Assembly (NCBI GenBank): GCA_045535465.1
Contig: JAZSLS010000019.1
Coordinates: 1-17,324 of the forward strand
From: SIG636 sp045535465
GTDB taxonomy: Bacteria; Bacillota; Clostridia; Oscillospirales; CAG-382
Direction of reading: 5' to 3'
Length of the DNA: 17,324 bases
This document shows positions 7,071-15,134 of the stretch, in pieces (position 1 is the first letter of the stretch; each line of letters starts with the position of its first letter). Below the pieces are notes generated by a model. That model was not told where the DNA came from. It did no database searches and was given only the letters and a program-made list of their open reading frames with translations. A program made the position numbers and the translations under genes.

Positions 7071-7099
7071 TTGCAAATCTAATTTTTTTGTGCTAAAAT
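7071..7099 (+). promoter_or_regulatory. Promoter of the Pr6Pr-like gene
   Basis: TTGCAA (7071-7076), 17 bases, then TAAAAT (7094-7099) preceded by TGC, an extended -10. It is 24 bases before the start codon, which leaves a short leader containing AAGGAAGAGGG. Confidence 0.7.
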
Positions 7100-7123
7100 C
7101 CATAAGAAGGAAGAGGGTGTGGT

Positions 7124-7807
7124 ATGATAAAAAACAGAACAGCGCAAATTGTTTTTTTAACAATGGCGTGTACGGTAGGCTTGTTTGGTACCGTTGCCAG
7201 CGTTGGCTTTTTTGCCTACACCTTTAGCTGGGATTTTTATATTCACTTTACCAATATAAGCAATTATTTTTGTTTGGCGGTTATGTTTGCGGAATTGCTG
7301 CAAACCCTAAAGAAAACCGAGGATAGCTACGTTTCCGCCTGCCCCTTGCTTAAATTTACGGGCTTGCTTGCAATTATGATTACCTTTTTGGTATTTAACG
7401 TTGCATTGGCGCCCGCCAGAGATATGCGCCTCAACTTTACCGTTAACAGCGTTTGCTTTCATATTCTTATGCCAGCGCTTTACGTTGCGGATTGGTTTTT
7501 GTTTTACGAACGCAAAAAGGTAAAATGGACCTACCCTTTGTACTCTGCCCTGTTTCCTGCGGCATACATTGTTTACCTGTACATCCACGGCGTTATTTTA
7601 AACTTTGACTCAAGCATAAAGATTGCAGGAGGTACCACTCCCCTTGTGTACCCCTATTTCTTCCTTGATTTGGAGGTGCAGGGGGTTGACGGTGTAGCAA
7701 GATGGGTTTCTATGCTGCTTGGCGGCTTTTTAGCTATCGGGTATTTGTTCTACGCACTGGACAAATCCGGAAAAACAGAAAATAAAAAAGCATCTCCCGA
7801 CGTGTAA
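7124..7807 (+). CDS. Pr6Pr-like integral membrane protein
   Basis: A 227-residue protein with about six membrane helices. It matches the Pr6Pr (FAR-17a/AIG1-related) pattern: FTNISNYF (42-49) at the start of helix 2, a His-x3-Pro plus Asp-Trp pattern in HILMPALYVADW (113-124), and TPLVYPYFFLD (172-182). In distant eukaryotic relatives (AIG1/ADTRP) an N-terminal Thr and a later His act in lipid-ester hydrolysis; Thr43 and His113 are the candidate equivalents, though this is inference. It is monocistronic with its own promoter and ends in a terminator shared with the convergent ABC operon. Confidence 0.7.
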   Translation: MIKNRTAQIVFLTMACTVGLFGTVASVGFFAYTFSWDFYIHFTNISNYFCLAVMFAELLQTLKKTEDSYVSACPLLKFTGLLAIMITFLVFNVALAPARDMRLNFTVNSVCFHILMPALYVADWFLFYERKKVKWTYPLYSALFPAAYIVYLYIHGVILNFDSSIKIAGGTTPLVYPYFFLDLEVQGVDGVARWVSMLLGGFLAIGYLFYALDKSGKTENKKASPDV

Positions 7808-7829
7808 CACAATCGAGAGATGTTTTTTT
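7783..7829. terminator. Bidirectional terminator between convergent genes
   Basis: CATCTCCCGA (7791-7800) pairs with TCGAGAGATG (7813-7822) with one mismatch, 12 nt loop, flanked by an A-run (7784-7789) and a seven-base T-run (7823-7829). It overlaps the ends of both convergent genes and would stop transcription from either side. Confidence 0.8.
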
Positions 7830-9621
7830 AATTAAATTGAGAATGGTATAAGGAATAATAAAATCCGCCCTGCTTTATAAGCTGCTCGTGGTTTCCCTGC
7901 TCTATAATAGTGCCATCCTTAACCACAAGAATGGTATCGGCATTTTGAATGGTGGAAAGCCTGTGAGCTATAATAAAGCAGGTTTTGTTTTTCATAAGCT
8001 CGGTCATAGCGTTTTGTATTTGTATCTCCGTGCGGGAGTCAACGTTTGACGTTGCTTCGTCAAGGATAAGTATAGGCGCTTTTGAAAGAAAGGCACGGGC
8101 TATGGTTATAAGCTGCTTTTGCCCCTTTGAAATGTTTACGCCATCGTCGGAAAGCACCGTATTATACCCATCGGGCAGGCTGTTGATATAAGCGTCTATC
8201 TTTGCCGATTTTGCCGCCGCATAAACCTCCTCGGGTCTTGCATCCTCCCTGCCGTATACTATGTTGTCGTATATGGTGCCGCAAAACAGCCAAGTGTCCT
8301 GAAGCACCATATTAAAGGCAAGGCGCAAATCCTTGCGTTTAATATCTACCGAGGGTATGCCGTCAATAAGTATCTCGCCTTGGTCGTGGTCGTAAAAACG
8401 CATAAGCAGGTTGATAATGGTGGTTTTACCTGCACCCGTAGGACCCACAATAGCAACCGTTTGTCCCTTTTTTGCCTTTACGGACACATCTTTCAGTATG
8501 GTCTTATCCTTGGTGTAGCCAAAGCTTACGTTATCCAGGCAAACATCGCCCTTTACCGCCTTCAGCTCCTTGGCGCCCTCGGCATCCGCCTTTTCGGGCT
8601 TTTCGTCAAGGATGGTAAAAACACGCTCTGCCGCAGAAAAGGCAGACTGTATTTCGTGCAGGATATTGGAAAACTCGTTAATAGGGCCTGCAAATTTTCT
8701 GGAATACTGCACGAACTGTGCCACACCGCTTAAGGATATAAAGAAAGCGGAGGTGGCAAGCACGGTGCCGTTTTGGGAGTACATATACAGTATACCGCCC
8801 ATAACCGCCACAAGGGTGAGAGAAACGTTGTTTATAAGGTTTATGGTGGGGAAAAGCAAAGCTGCGTTATACTCCGCCTTATAAAAAGCGTCCATAGCCT
8901 CGTCGTTTATCCTGTTAAAGCGTGAGGAAATAACGTCTTCCTTTCCGTATGCGGATATGGTGCGGTAGCCCGTAAGCATTTCCTCCGCAAAGCCGTTAAG
9001 CTCACCGTATTTTTTTGACCGTTTGCTGAACAAGGGGCGCACCTTTTTGGAACGGTAGCGGGTAAACAGCAAGGATACGGGAACGGTAAGAGCAAATATC
9101 AGTATCATCGGCTTGGATATCTGCCACATAAATATAAGCGAGCCCACAACGGTGTAAACGCTGGTAAGTATCTGCACAAGGTCGTGGGACAAAGTGCTGT
9201 TTATGGTGTCTATATCGTAGGACAAATGGCTTATTATATCGCCTGTTGCGTGGGTATCAAAATACCCTACGGGCAGGGTCGTAAGCTTTTCAAAAACCTG
9301 CTTTCTCATTTTGTAAATGATGCGCTGGCTTAAGTGTATCATTACTATGGAGAGAACGTAGGACAGCAATGCCGATATCAGGTAGCACCCCAGCATAAAC
9401 CCTACGTTTTTCCAAACTGCAGGAAAATCCACGCCGCTTTCAAGCTCTATGGCGTCTATTGCCGCACCGGAATATCTTGGGCCTAAAAGGGCAAGCTGGT
9501 TTGCACCCAGTGTTAAAAGCACGGCTATGATAAACAAGGGCCATTGCTCAAGAACGTATTTGCTAAGCCTTATAAAAATGCCCTTTTTGTTTTTGCGCTT
9601 CTTATCAGTCAAGGAAAGCAC
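7828..9621 (-). CDS. ABC exporter half-transporter with catalytic ATP site (permease-ATPase)
   Basis: A 597-residue fused membrane/ATPase subunit. Six membrane helices lie within about 25-300. The nucleotide-binding domain has Walker A GPTGAGKT (393-400), Q-loop Gln441, a degenerate signature NISKGQK (496-502; SKGQK instead of LSGGQ), Walker B ILILDE (517-522) with the catalytic Glu522, and switch His553. It thus provides an intact Walker A/B and His, but a poor signature. It overlaps the upstream partner gene by 17 nt on the minus strand. Together they fit heterodimeric type IV exporters such as YheH/YheI, BmrC/BmrD or LmrC/LmrD, which export drugs, peptides or lipids. The substrate cannot be read from sequence. 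Confidence 0.93.
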   Translation of the reverse strand: MLSLTDKKRKNKKGIFIRLSKYVLEQWPLFIIAVLLTLGANQLALLGPRYSGAAIDAIELESGVDFPAVWKNVGFMLGCYLISALLSYVLSIVMIHLSQRIIYKMRKQVFEKLTTLPVGYFDTHATGDIISHLSYDIDTINSTLSHDLVQILTSVYTVVGSLIFMWQISKPMILIFALTVPVSLLFTRYRSKKVRPLFSKRSKKYGELNGFAEEMLTGYRTISAYGKEDVISSRFNRINDEAMDAFYKAEYNAALLFPTINLINNVSLTLVAVMGGILYMYSQNGTVLATSAFFISLSGVAQFVQYSRKFAGPINEFSNILHEIQSAFSAAERVFTILDEKPEKADAEGAKELKAVKGDVCLDNVSFGYTKDKTILKDVSVKAKKGQTVAIVGPTGAGKTTIINLLMRFYDHDQGEILIDGIPSVDIKRKDLRLAFNMVLQDTWLFCGTIYDNIVYGREDARPEEVYAAAKSAKIDAYINSLPDGYNTVLSDDGVNISKGQKQLITIARAFLSKAPILILDEATSNVDSRTEIQIQNAMTELMKNKTCFIIAHRLSTIQNADTILVVKDGTIIEQGNHEQLIKQGGFYYSLYHSQFN

Positions 9622-11323
9622 CTCCCATCTGCGAGTCGCTTATCTCCTTGTATTCGGCACAGCTTTCCATAAGCTCCTCGTGCTTACCCTTGCCGATAAC
9701 CGCTCCGTTTTCGATAACCAAAATAAGGTCGCAGTTTTTAACCGAGCTTACTCTTTGCGCTACGGTTATAACGGTGGAGCTTGGCAGCTCCTTTGCCAAA
9801 GCCGCACGTAAAGCGGCGTCGGTTTTATAGTCCAGCGCAGAGGAAGAGTCATCCAAAACAAGTATCTCGGGGTCTGCAGCCACTGCACGTGTTATAAGCA
9901 AGCGCTGGCGTTGACCGCCCGAAAGGTTTGTACCTCCTGCCGAAACGGCGTGAGCGTAGCCCTCGGCAAAAGAGCTTATAAAATCGTGAGCCTGTGCTAT
10001 CCTTGCCGCCCTTACCATAGCCTCTTTTGTAACGTCACGCCCAAAGCGTATATTTTCCTCTATGGTGTCTGCATAAACAAAATCGTTTTGTAACACCACG
10101 CCGAACATAGCTGTAAGCTCCTCTCGGGTATAGGAGCGAACGTCTTTTCCGTTAATACGCACCGTTCCGCTGTCTGCATCGTAAAAGCGCATAAGAAGAC
10201 GAAGCAGCGTGGACTTGCCGCTGCCCGTAGCGCCTATTATGCCAAGGGTTTGACCTCTTTTCAAGGCAAAGGAAACGTCCTTTAGGTTGTCTTTTTTGCC
10301 AAGATATGAAAAGGAAACGTTTTCAAAGCAAACGTGAAAGGCGCTGTCGCCCTTACCGTCGTCCTCCATAAGCTCCAGCTCGTTTACCTGCTCCATAACC
10401 TTGGCAATACGCTTAGCGGAGGCGGCGCATTTGGTGTACATAACAAACATCCTTGAAAGGGACATCATAGCCATAGATATAAGGGTAAAATATTGCATAA
10501 AGGCTATAACCGTTGCAGTGGAGGATTCGTTTTTTGCGACAAAATAGGCGCTTACGCCGATTACCGCCACTATACCTATATTCATAAGCAAGGTCATAAT
10601 AGGGTTTACCGCACCCATAATAATCCCTGCCTTGGTTTCGTTTTTCCTAAGGGTCATATTAGCCTTGTCATAACGGGCGTTTTCGTAGTCCACCTTGGAA
10701 AGCGCCTTTATAACACGTATGCCCTGAGCATCCTCACGTACCACCCTTACCATTCCGTCTACCGACTGCTGAACTCCCGAATAAAGGGGTACGCCCATAC
10801 GGGAAATGCTGTATACGATGATGAATATAAAGGGCAAAAGGGCTATCATAACAAGCGCCAGCTTTTTATCCATTAACAAAGTAATAATGCTGCCGCCGAT
10901 AAGAAGAATGGGAGCACGTATACCCATTCTTTGCATCATACCTATAAAATTTTGCACGTTGTAGGTATCGGAGGTTATTCTGGACTCCAGCGAAGGAATG
11001 GTAAAGCTGTCGGTATCCCTTGCAGAAAGATGAAGGGTTTTCGAAAACAAATCCTTCCTCATATGAGTAGAAAAAATCATAGTGGTCTTTGCCGCCATTC
11101 TGTTTGCGGTAATGTTGCCCACACAGGCAACTACCGCACAAACCGCCATAAGTGCGCCAAAAAATAAAATTTTGCCAACGTCGTTGGTCTGTATTACGTT
11201 TTCCAGTATGTAGCTTAGCAAAAACGGTATTATCAGCTCAGCAACCGTGCCTATGATTTTAACGCTAATGCCCACCGTTATTCTTTTGCTAAGCGGCTTT
11301 AAATATCCTATCGCCCACTTCAT
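9605..11323 (-). CDS. ABC exporter half-transporter with degenerate ATP site (permease-ATPase)
   Basis: A 572-residue partner subunit. Membrane helices lie at about 15-300. The ATPase domain has Walker A GATGSGKS (364-371), Q-loop Gln412, a perfect LSGGQ signature (467-471), Walker B LVLDD (488-492) where Asp492 replaces the catalytic Glu, and Gln523 in place of the switch His. Its own ATP site is therefore degenerate, while its LSGGQ completes the active site of the downstream subunit. This complementarity supports an asymmetric heterodimer. The gene starts within the end of marR (4 nt overlap) and overlaps the next subunit by 17 nt, so all three form one tightly coupled operon under the regulator. 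Confidence 0.93.
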   Translation of the reverse strand: MKWAIGYLKPLSKRITVGISVKIIGTVAELIIPFLLSYILENVIQTNDVGKILFFGALMAVCAVVACVGNITANRMAAKTTMIFSTHMRKDLFSKTLHLSARDTDSFTIPSLESRITSDTYNVQNFIGMMQRMGIRAPILLIGGSIITLLMDKKLALVMIALLPFIFIIVYSISRMGVPLYSGVQQSVDGMVRVVREDAQGIRVIKALSKVDYENARYDKANMTLRKNETKAGIIMGAVNPIMTLLMNIGIVAVIGVSAYFVAKNESSTATVIAFMQYFTLISMAMMSLSRMFVMYTKCAASAKRIAKVMEQVNELELMEDDGKGDSAFHVCFENVSFSYLGKKDNLKDVSFALKRGQTLGIIGATGSGKSTLLRLLMRFYDADSGTVRINGKDVRSYTREELTAMFGVVLQNDFVYADTIEENIRFGRDVTKEAMVRAARIAQAHDFISSFAEGYAHAVSAGGTNLSGGQRQRLLITRAVAADPEILVLDDSSSALDYKTDAALRAALAKELPSSTVITVAQRVSSVKNCDLILVIENGAVIGKGKHEELMESCAEYKEISDSQMGGAFLD

Positions 11324-11760
11324 TTGATAACCTCTTGTTTTTCAATAATCTCTCTTGCCTTTGCCTGCATACGCTTAAGAACCGAGTCAAACACCTCAAG
11401 CTCCTCTTCCGGTATGCCCTCGGACAAAAGCGCCATCCATTCCTCCGATGCGCTTTTTATCTCAGGAAGGACCAAGCGCATTTTCTCCGTAGGATAAACC
11501 GAAAACTGCCTTCTGTCGTTGGGCAAGGGCTTTCTTAAAATATAGCCCTTTTCCTCAAGATAATTAAGATTTCGGGCAACGGTGCTTTTGTTAATGCAAA
11601 GCTCCCGTGCCAGCTCCTCCTGAGAGCGTCCTTCCTCACGGCAAACAGCCAAAACAAAGGCAAAATGACCGCTTTGCAAATCCTCTGCCGATATTTTGCT
11701 TTGCCTGTATATAGCCTGAGAACGGCTTATATTGTTAAGCGTTTTCATAAATTTTGACAT
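11320..11760 (-). CDS. MarR family transcriptional regulator
   Basis: A 146-residue winged-helix repressor-type protein. The DNA-binding domain covers about 43-95: SQEELARELCINKSTVARNL as helix-turn-helix, and a wing with the family DxR signature in PLPNDRRQFSVYPTEK (Asp82, Arg83). Flanking helices form the dimer interface. As first gene of the operon it presumably represses itself and the exporter until a ligand binds, the common MarR arrangement next to efflux pumps. Start chosen from AAGAGGTACCTT upstream. The last 4 nt overlap the first transporter gene. Ligand unknown. Confidence 0.92.
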   Translation of the reverse strand: MSKFMKTLNNISRSQAIYRQSKISAEDLQSGHFAFVLAVCREEGRSQEELARELCINKSTVARNLNYLEEKGYILRKPLPNDRRQFSVYPTEKMRLVLPEIKSASEEWMALLSEGIPEEELEVFDSVLKRMQAKAREIIEKQEVIK

Positions 11761-11779
11761 AAGGTACCTCTTAATCTAA

Positions 11780-11842
11780 AATAGTTGCACCCGCAACTGT
11801 TTCCCAAGCAACTATTATAACCAAAACCTTGCCCTAAGTCAA
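11780..11842 (-). promoter_or_regulatory. marR-ABC operon promoter and overlapping palindromic operator
   Basis: On the minus strand, TTGACT (11837-11842) and TATAAT (11814-11819) are 17 bases apart. A 9 bp inverted repeat, AATAGTTGC (11780-11788) with GCAACTATT (11808-11816), overlaps the -10. A third half site GCAACT at 11793-11798 makes an inner palindrome with 11783-11788 (AGTTGC-ACCC-GCAACT). Placement just past and over the -10 fits autorepression by the MarR dimer. Confidence 0.75.
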
Positions 11843-11929
11843 CTGTAAAAACGTCTTTTTTTAACTTATACGTGTATATTACAGCGGCAAAAGCAAACAC
11901 TAATTATATTACGGTTTGGAGGGCAAAAA

Positions 11930-13225
11930 ATGGAATCGGTTTGGCATAAAGACGCAAAAAGAATAAGCTTTGAAGCTATGGCGGGAAATAAAAGCACCGA
12001 CGTATTAATAATAGGCGGCGGAATTGCAGGGATTTTGTGTGCCTATAAATTAAAAAACGCCGGCATAAACTGCATTTTGGCGGAAGCCGCAGAAATTTGC
12101 GGAGGAATTACCAAAAACACCACGGCAAAAATAACACTGCAGCACGGAGCTATATTTGAAAAGTTGATAAAGCGCTTTGGCACGGGCAATGCAAGGCTTT
12201 ATGCAGAGGCGCAAATCCGTGCAGGCAAGGAGTACGAAGCTCTTTGCAAAAATATAGACTGCGATTACGAAAAGAAGGATTCTTACGTATATTCCACCGA
12301 CAACAGAAAGAGGATGAAAAAGGAAGCCGAGGCTCTAAACTCTTTGGGCATACAAGCGGATTATTTAAGCGCCCTTGAGCTTCCCTTGGAAATTGCAGGT
12401 GCGGTACGCATTAAAAATCAGGCTCAGTTTCACCCTCTAAAGTTTTTGTACGCCATATCAAAGGACCTGCCGATTTTTGAAAACACCAAAATTATGGGAT
12501 TAAAACCCAACAAGGCGGTTACAAGGGGCGGTGTAATTACCTACAAAAAGCTGGTTGTTGCAACACACTTCCCCATTTTGAACAAGCACGGAGGATATTT
12601 TTTAAAGCTTTATCAACACCGCTCCTACGTTCTTGCATTAAAAAACGCACAAGCAGTTAACGGTATGTACGTAGATGAAGCGGATACGGGGCTTTCCTTT
12701 AGAAGCTGCGGCAGCCTTTTGCTGCTTGGCGGAGGCGCCCACCGCACGGGCAAAAAGGGCGGAGGCTGGCAGGAGCTTGAAGCCTTTGCAAAAAAGCACT
12801 TCCCAAATTCTCAAATTGCAGGCAGGTGGGCAACGCAGGATTGTATGAGCTTGGACGGTATTCCCTATATCGGGCAGTATTCCAAATCTACACCCGACGT
12901 TTACGTGGCAACGGGTTTTAACAAATGGGGGATGACAAACGCTATGGCGGCGGCAAATATACTTTGCGACCTGATACAGGGCAAGCCCAATAAATATGCA
13001 AGGGTATTTTCTCCTTCACGCAGTATTTTGCATCCTCAGCTTGCCGTTAACGCCTTTGAATCCACGCTGGGGCTGCTTACTCCCACCATTCCCAGATGCC
13101 CTCATATGGGTTGCGCTCTTAAATATAATCCCGCCGAGCATACGTGGGACTGCCCCTGCCACGGCTCACGCTTTACGGAAAAAGGCGAGCTGATTGATAA
13201 TCCCGCCACAGACGACAGAAAATAA
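11930..13225 (+). CDS. FAD-dependent oxidoreductase with C-terminal Rieske [2Fe-2S] site
   Basis: A 431-residue DAO-type flavoprotein fused to a short Rieske domain. The FAD-binding Rossmann motif is DVLIIGGGIAG (24-34) and a later ATGFNKWGMTNAMAA segment fits the flavin-binding C-terminal part of DAO/GlyOX-type enzymes. The end holds the Rieske ligands Cys390, His392, Cys408, His411 with disulfide-type cysteines 395 and 410 (CPHMGC and CPCHGSRF). The Rieske part is shorter than in B. subtilis YhfW-like proteins: strands before the first Cys are reduced. It probably transfers electrons from an unknown substrate to an acceptor in the cytoplasm. GGAGGG lies 7 bases before the ATG. It is divergent from marR, separated by about 170 bases including the operator, so co-regulation is possible. 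Substrate unknown. Confidence 0.88.
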   Translation: MESVWHKDAKRISFEAMAGNKSTDVLIIGGGIAGILCAYKLKNAGINCILAEAAEICGGITKNTTAKITLQHGAIFEKLIKRFGTGNARLYAEAQIRAGKEYEALCKNIDCDYEKKDSYVYSTDNRKRMKKEAEALNSLGIQADYLSALELPLEIAGAVRIKNQAQFHPLKFLYAISKDLPIFENTKIMGLKPNKAVTRGGVITYKKLVVATHFPILNKHGGYFLKLYQHRSYVLALKNAQAVNGMYVDEADTGLSFRSCGSLLLLGGGAHRTGKKGGGWQELEAFAKKHFPNSQIAGRWATQDCMSLDGIPYIGQYSKSTPDVYVATGFNKWGMTNAMAAANILCDLIQGKPNKYARVFSPSRSILHPQLAVNAFESTLGLLTPTIPRCPHMGCALKYNPAEHTWDCPCHGSRFTEKGELIDNPATDDRK

Positions 13226-13268
13226 ACGCACACAGCCGATACTCTTAAAAAATTTTTTAAAGGATGCG

Positions 13269-13297
13269 TTGCGTGAAAAGGAAAACAATGGTATAAT
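13269..13297 (+). promoter_or_regulatory. Promoter of the rhodanese lipoprotein gene
   Basis: TTGCGT (13269-13274), 17 bases, then TATAAT (13292-13297), with TGG directly before the -10 as an extended element. It lies 30 bases before the start codon. Confidence 0.75.
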
Positions 13298-13327
13298 ATA
13301 TAAAACACAAAAAGAAGGCTGTGAACT

Positions 13328-13723
13328 ATGAAAAAAAGAAAAGTATGGATAACTGCGTTTTTTGCCTTTATTTGCCTTTTGGGCTTGACCGCTTGCAGCG
13401 ACGAGGAGGCAAACACCTATGAGCAAATTTCTGCCGAAGAAGCCAAGGCTATTATGGACTCTGAAAAGGGCTTTATAATAATCGATGCCCGCACAGAGGA
13501 GGAGTTTGCGGAAGGGCATATCAAAGGGGCTGTACTTATACCCGAATACGAGATAGCCGACCGAGCCGAAAAAGAGCTTCCTGACAAAAACGCCCTTATT
13601 TTGGTCTATTGCCGCAGCGGCAGAAGAAGCAAAATCGCCGCCGAAGAGCTTGTAAAGCTGGGCTACACCAATGTAAAAGAGTTTGGCGGTATTATAGATT
13701 GGCAGTATGAGATTGTAAAATAA
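13328..13723 (+). CDS. Rhodanese-like lipoprotein
   Basis: A 131-residue single-domain rhodanese exported as a lipoprotein. Residues 1-22 are a signal peptide ending in the lipobox LTAC with Cys23 as lipid attachment site. The rhodanese domain (about 33-130) has the DARTEEEFAEGHIKGA segment (53-68) and the active-site loop CRSGRR (95-100) with catalytic Cys95. It should move sulfane sulfur or handle thiol chemistry on the outer face of the membrane. AAGAAGG lies ten bases before ATG. It has its own promoter about 100 bases downstream of the FAD-Rieske gene, which also handles redox chemistry; a shared role is possible but unproven. Confidence 0.9.
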   Translation: MKKRKVWITAFFAFICLLGLTACSDEEANTYEQISAEEAKAIMDSEKGFIIIDARTEEEFAEGHIKGAVLIPEYEIADRAEKELPDKNALILVYCRSGRRSKIAAEELVKLGYTNVKEFGGIIDWQYEIVK

Positions 13724-13766
13724 AGCAAAAGGGCACTGTAAAAAGTGTATTTAAGAAGGACAAGCA

Positions 13767-14363
13767 ATGACAGATAACGAAAGCGTATGGGATAATAGAT
13801 TACAAATAAAAACCGTAGGACGTGACGATACAAGCTCCGACGAGTACCGTTATCCCTATGAGCCTACTCCCTACTGTGTTTTGGAAAGGCTTGCAAGCAG
13901 CGGGCTTTTCGGTAAAGACGACGTTGTTTTGGACTACGGATGCGGAAAAGGGCGGGTAGGCTTTTTTCTGGCTTACCAAACGGAAGCTACCGCCTTTGGC
14001 GTTGAATACGACGAGCGCATTTATATGAATGCGCTGGAAAACCAAAAAACTGCCGCCCCAAAAGCCAAGTCAAGCTTTGTAAATGCAAGAGCAGAGGCGT
14101 ACGAGGTGACTCCGGAAGTAAACAGATGCTATTTCTTTAACCCTTTTTCCGTGGAGCTTTTGCGTAAAGTAATGGCAAGAATTATAGAATCCTACTATGC
14201 CGCCCCCAGAGAAATGCTTTTATTCTTCTACTACCCATCCGATGAATACATAGGCTACCTTATGACGGTGGACGAGTTAGAATTTTATGACGAAATAGAA
14301 TGTGACGACCTGTTTGAAGGGAAAGACAAACGGGAAAGGATTATGATTTTTACGTTGCCTTAG
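13767..14363 (+). CDS. Class I SAM-dependent methyltransferase
   Basis: A 198-residue protein with the SAM-binding motif I VVLDYGCGKGRVGF (53-66), acidic Glu80 at the end of strand 2, and a motif-IV-like CYFFNPFS (121-128), where an Asn-Pro-Phe recalls NPPF-type amino or nucleobase methyltransferases. The N-terminal YEPTPYCVLERL region may form the substrate cap. Methyl acceptor is unknown. AAGAAGGA lies nine bases upstream of ATG. It is 43 bases after the rhodanese gene with no terminator between, so probably co-transcribed. Confidence 0.82.
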   Translation: MTDNESVWDNRLQIKTVGRDDTSSDEYRYPYEPTPYCVLERLASSGLFGKDDVVLDYGCGKGRVGFFLAYQTEATAFGVEYDERIYMNALENQKTAAPKAKSSFVNARAEAYEVTPEVNRCYFFNPFSVELLRKVMARIIESYYAAPREMLLFFYYPSDEYIGYLMTVDELEFYDEIECDDLFEGKDKRERIMIFTLP

Positions 14364-14461
14364 ATGGATAAACGGCAACAAAAAAGTCCCGTTTAAAGCC
14401 AAGCAAATGAACGCAATTCGCACTGGTGACGTGATACAAGGACACCCTTGGGAGAAAGCCA

Positions 14462-15130
14462 ATGAAGATTGAAAACAACGTCTTAAAGCACTATCTGAAA
14501 AACGTATATTTCATTACGGGAACAGCCTATGCGGGCAAGTCCACCACGGTTAAGCTGCTTGCAGAGCGATATAATATGGTCTTTTGCGGAGAAAACTACC
14601 ACATAGCCGTGTCGGATGCCGTGGCAACGCCCGATTTACAGCCCGATCTTTGTTATAGAAAAGGCCTTACCGATTGGAAGGATTTTGTCACCCGCTCTCC
14701 CGAAGAGTATGAGCGGTGGATCTACAACTCCGGAAAAGAAGGCGCAGGATTTGAGATTGCCGAGCTGATTTCACTCTCAAGGGACAGGATGGTGATTGCA
14801 GACACCTGCATTCCCGTGGAGGTGCTTAAGGAAATATCCGATTATAATCGTGTTGCCGTTATGCTGTCACCGCAGTCTATGAGCGTTGAGCGTTTTTTTG
14901 ACAGAAACGATCCCGAAAAACAGTTTCTTTTGAACGTCATCGACAACTGCGAGAACTCCGAAGCCGTAATGGAAAACTACCGCCAAGGGCTTGCGCTTAT
15001 CAACAGCAAAAAGCATTACGACGAATACGCTAACAGTGGCTTTTTCACTGTTGTACGTGTTGATAACGGCATCGACACAAGAGAAGAAGTGTGCGATATT
15101 ATCGCAAAGCATTTTGGACTAATGGGGTAA
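14462..15130 (+). CDS. P-loop kinase-like ATPase
   Basis: A 222-residue protein with a P-loop GTAYAGKST (20-28) immediately after a hydrophobic strand, as in small nucleoside or shikimate-type kinases. A second hydrophobic strand ends in MVIADTCIP (about 115-123), possibly the Walker B-like acid. The long RFFDRNDPEKQF stretch may be a lid carrying arginines. I recognise no exact family; phosphorylation of a small molecule is the likeliest role. Ribosome site GGGAGAAAGCC is acceptable. A 98-base gap separates it from the methyltransferase, and only 4 bases separate it from the deformylase gene. Confidence 0.7.
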   Translation: MKIENNVLKHYLKNVYFITGTAYAGKSTTVKLLAERYNMVFCGENYHIAVSDAVATPDLQPDLCYRKGLTDWKDFVTRSPEEYERWIYNSGKEGAGFEIAELISLSRDRMVIADTCIPVEVLKEISDYNRVAVMLSPQSMSVERFFDRNDPEKQFLLNVIDNCENSEAVMENYRQGLALINSKKHYDEYANSGFFTVVRVDNGIDTREEVCDIIAKHFGLMG

Positions 15131-15134
15131 ATTA

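Noticed and set aside
13241..13262. AT-rich palindrome before the rhodanese promoter as a terminator
   Set aside because: It has no GC stem; it is a run of A followed by a run of T, which would not form a stable terminator hairpin.
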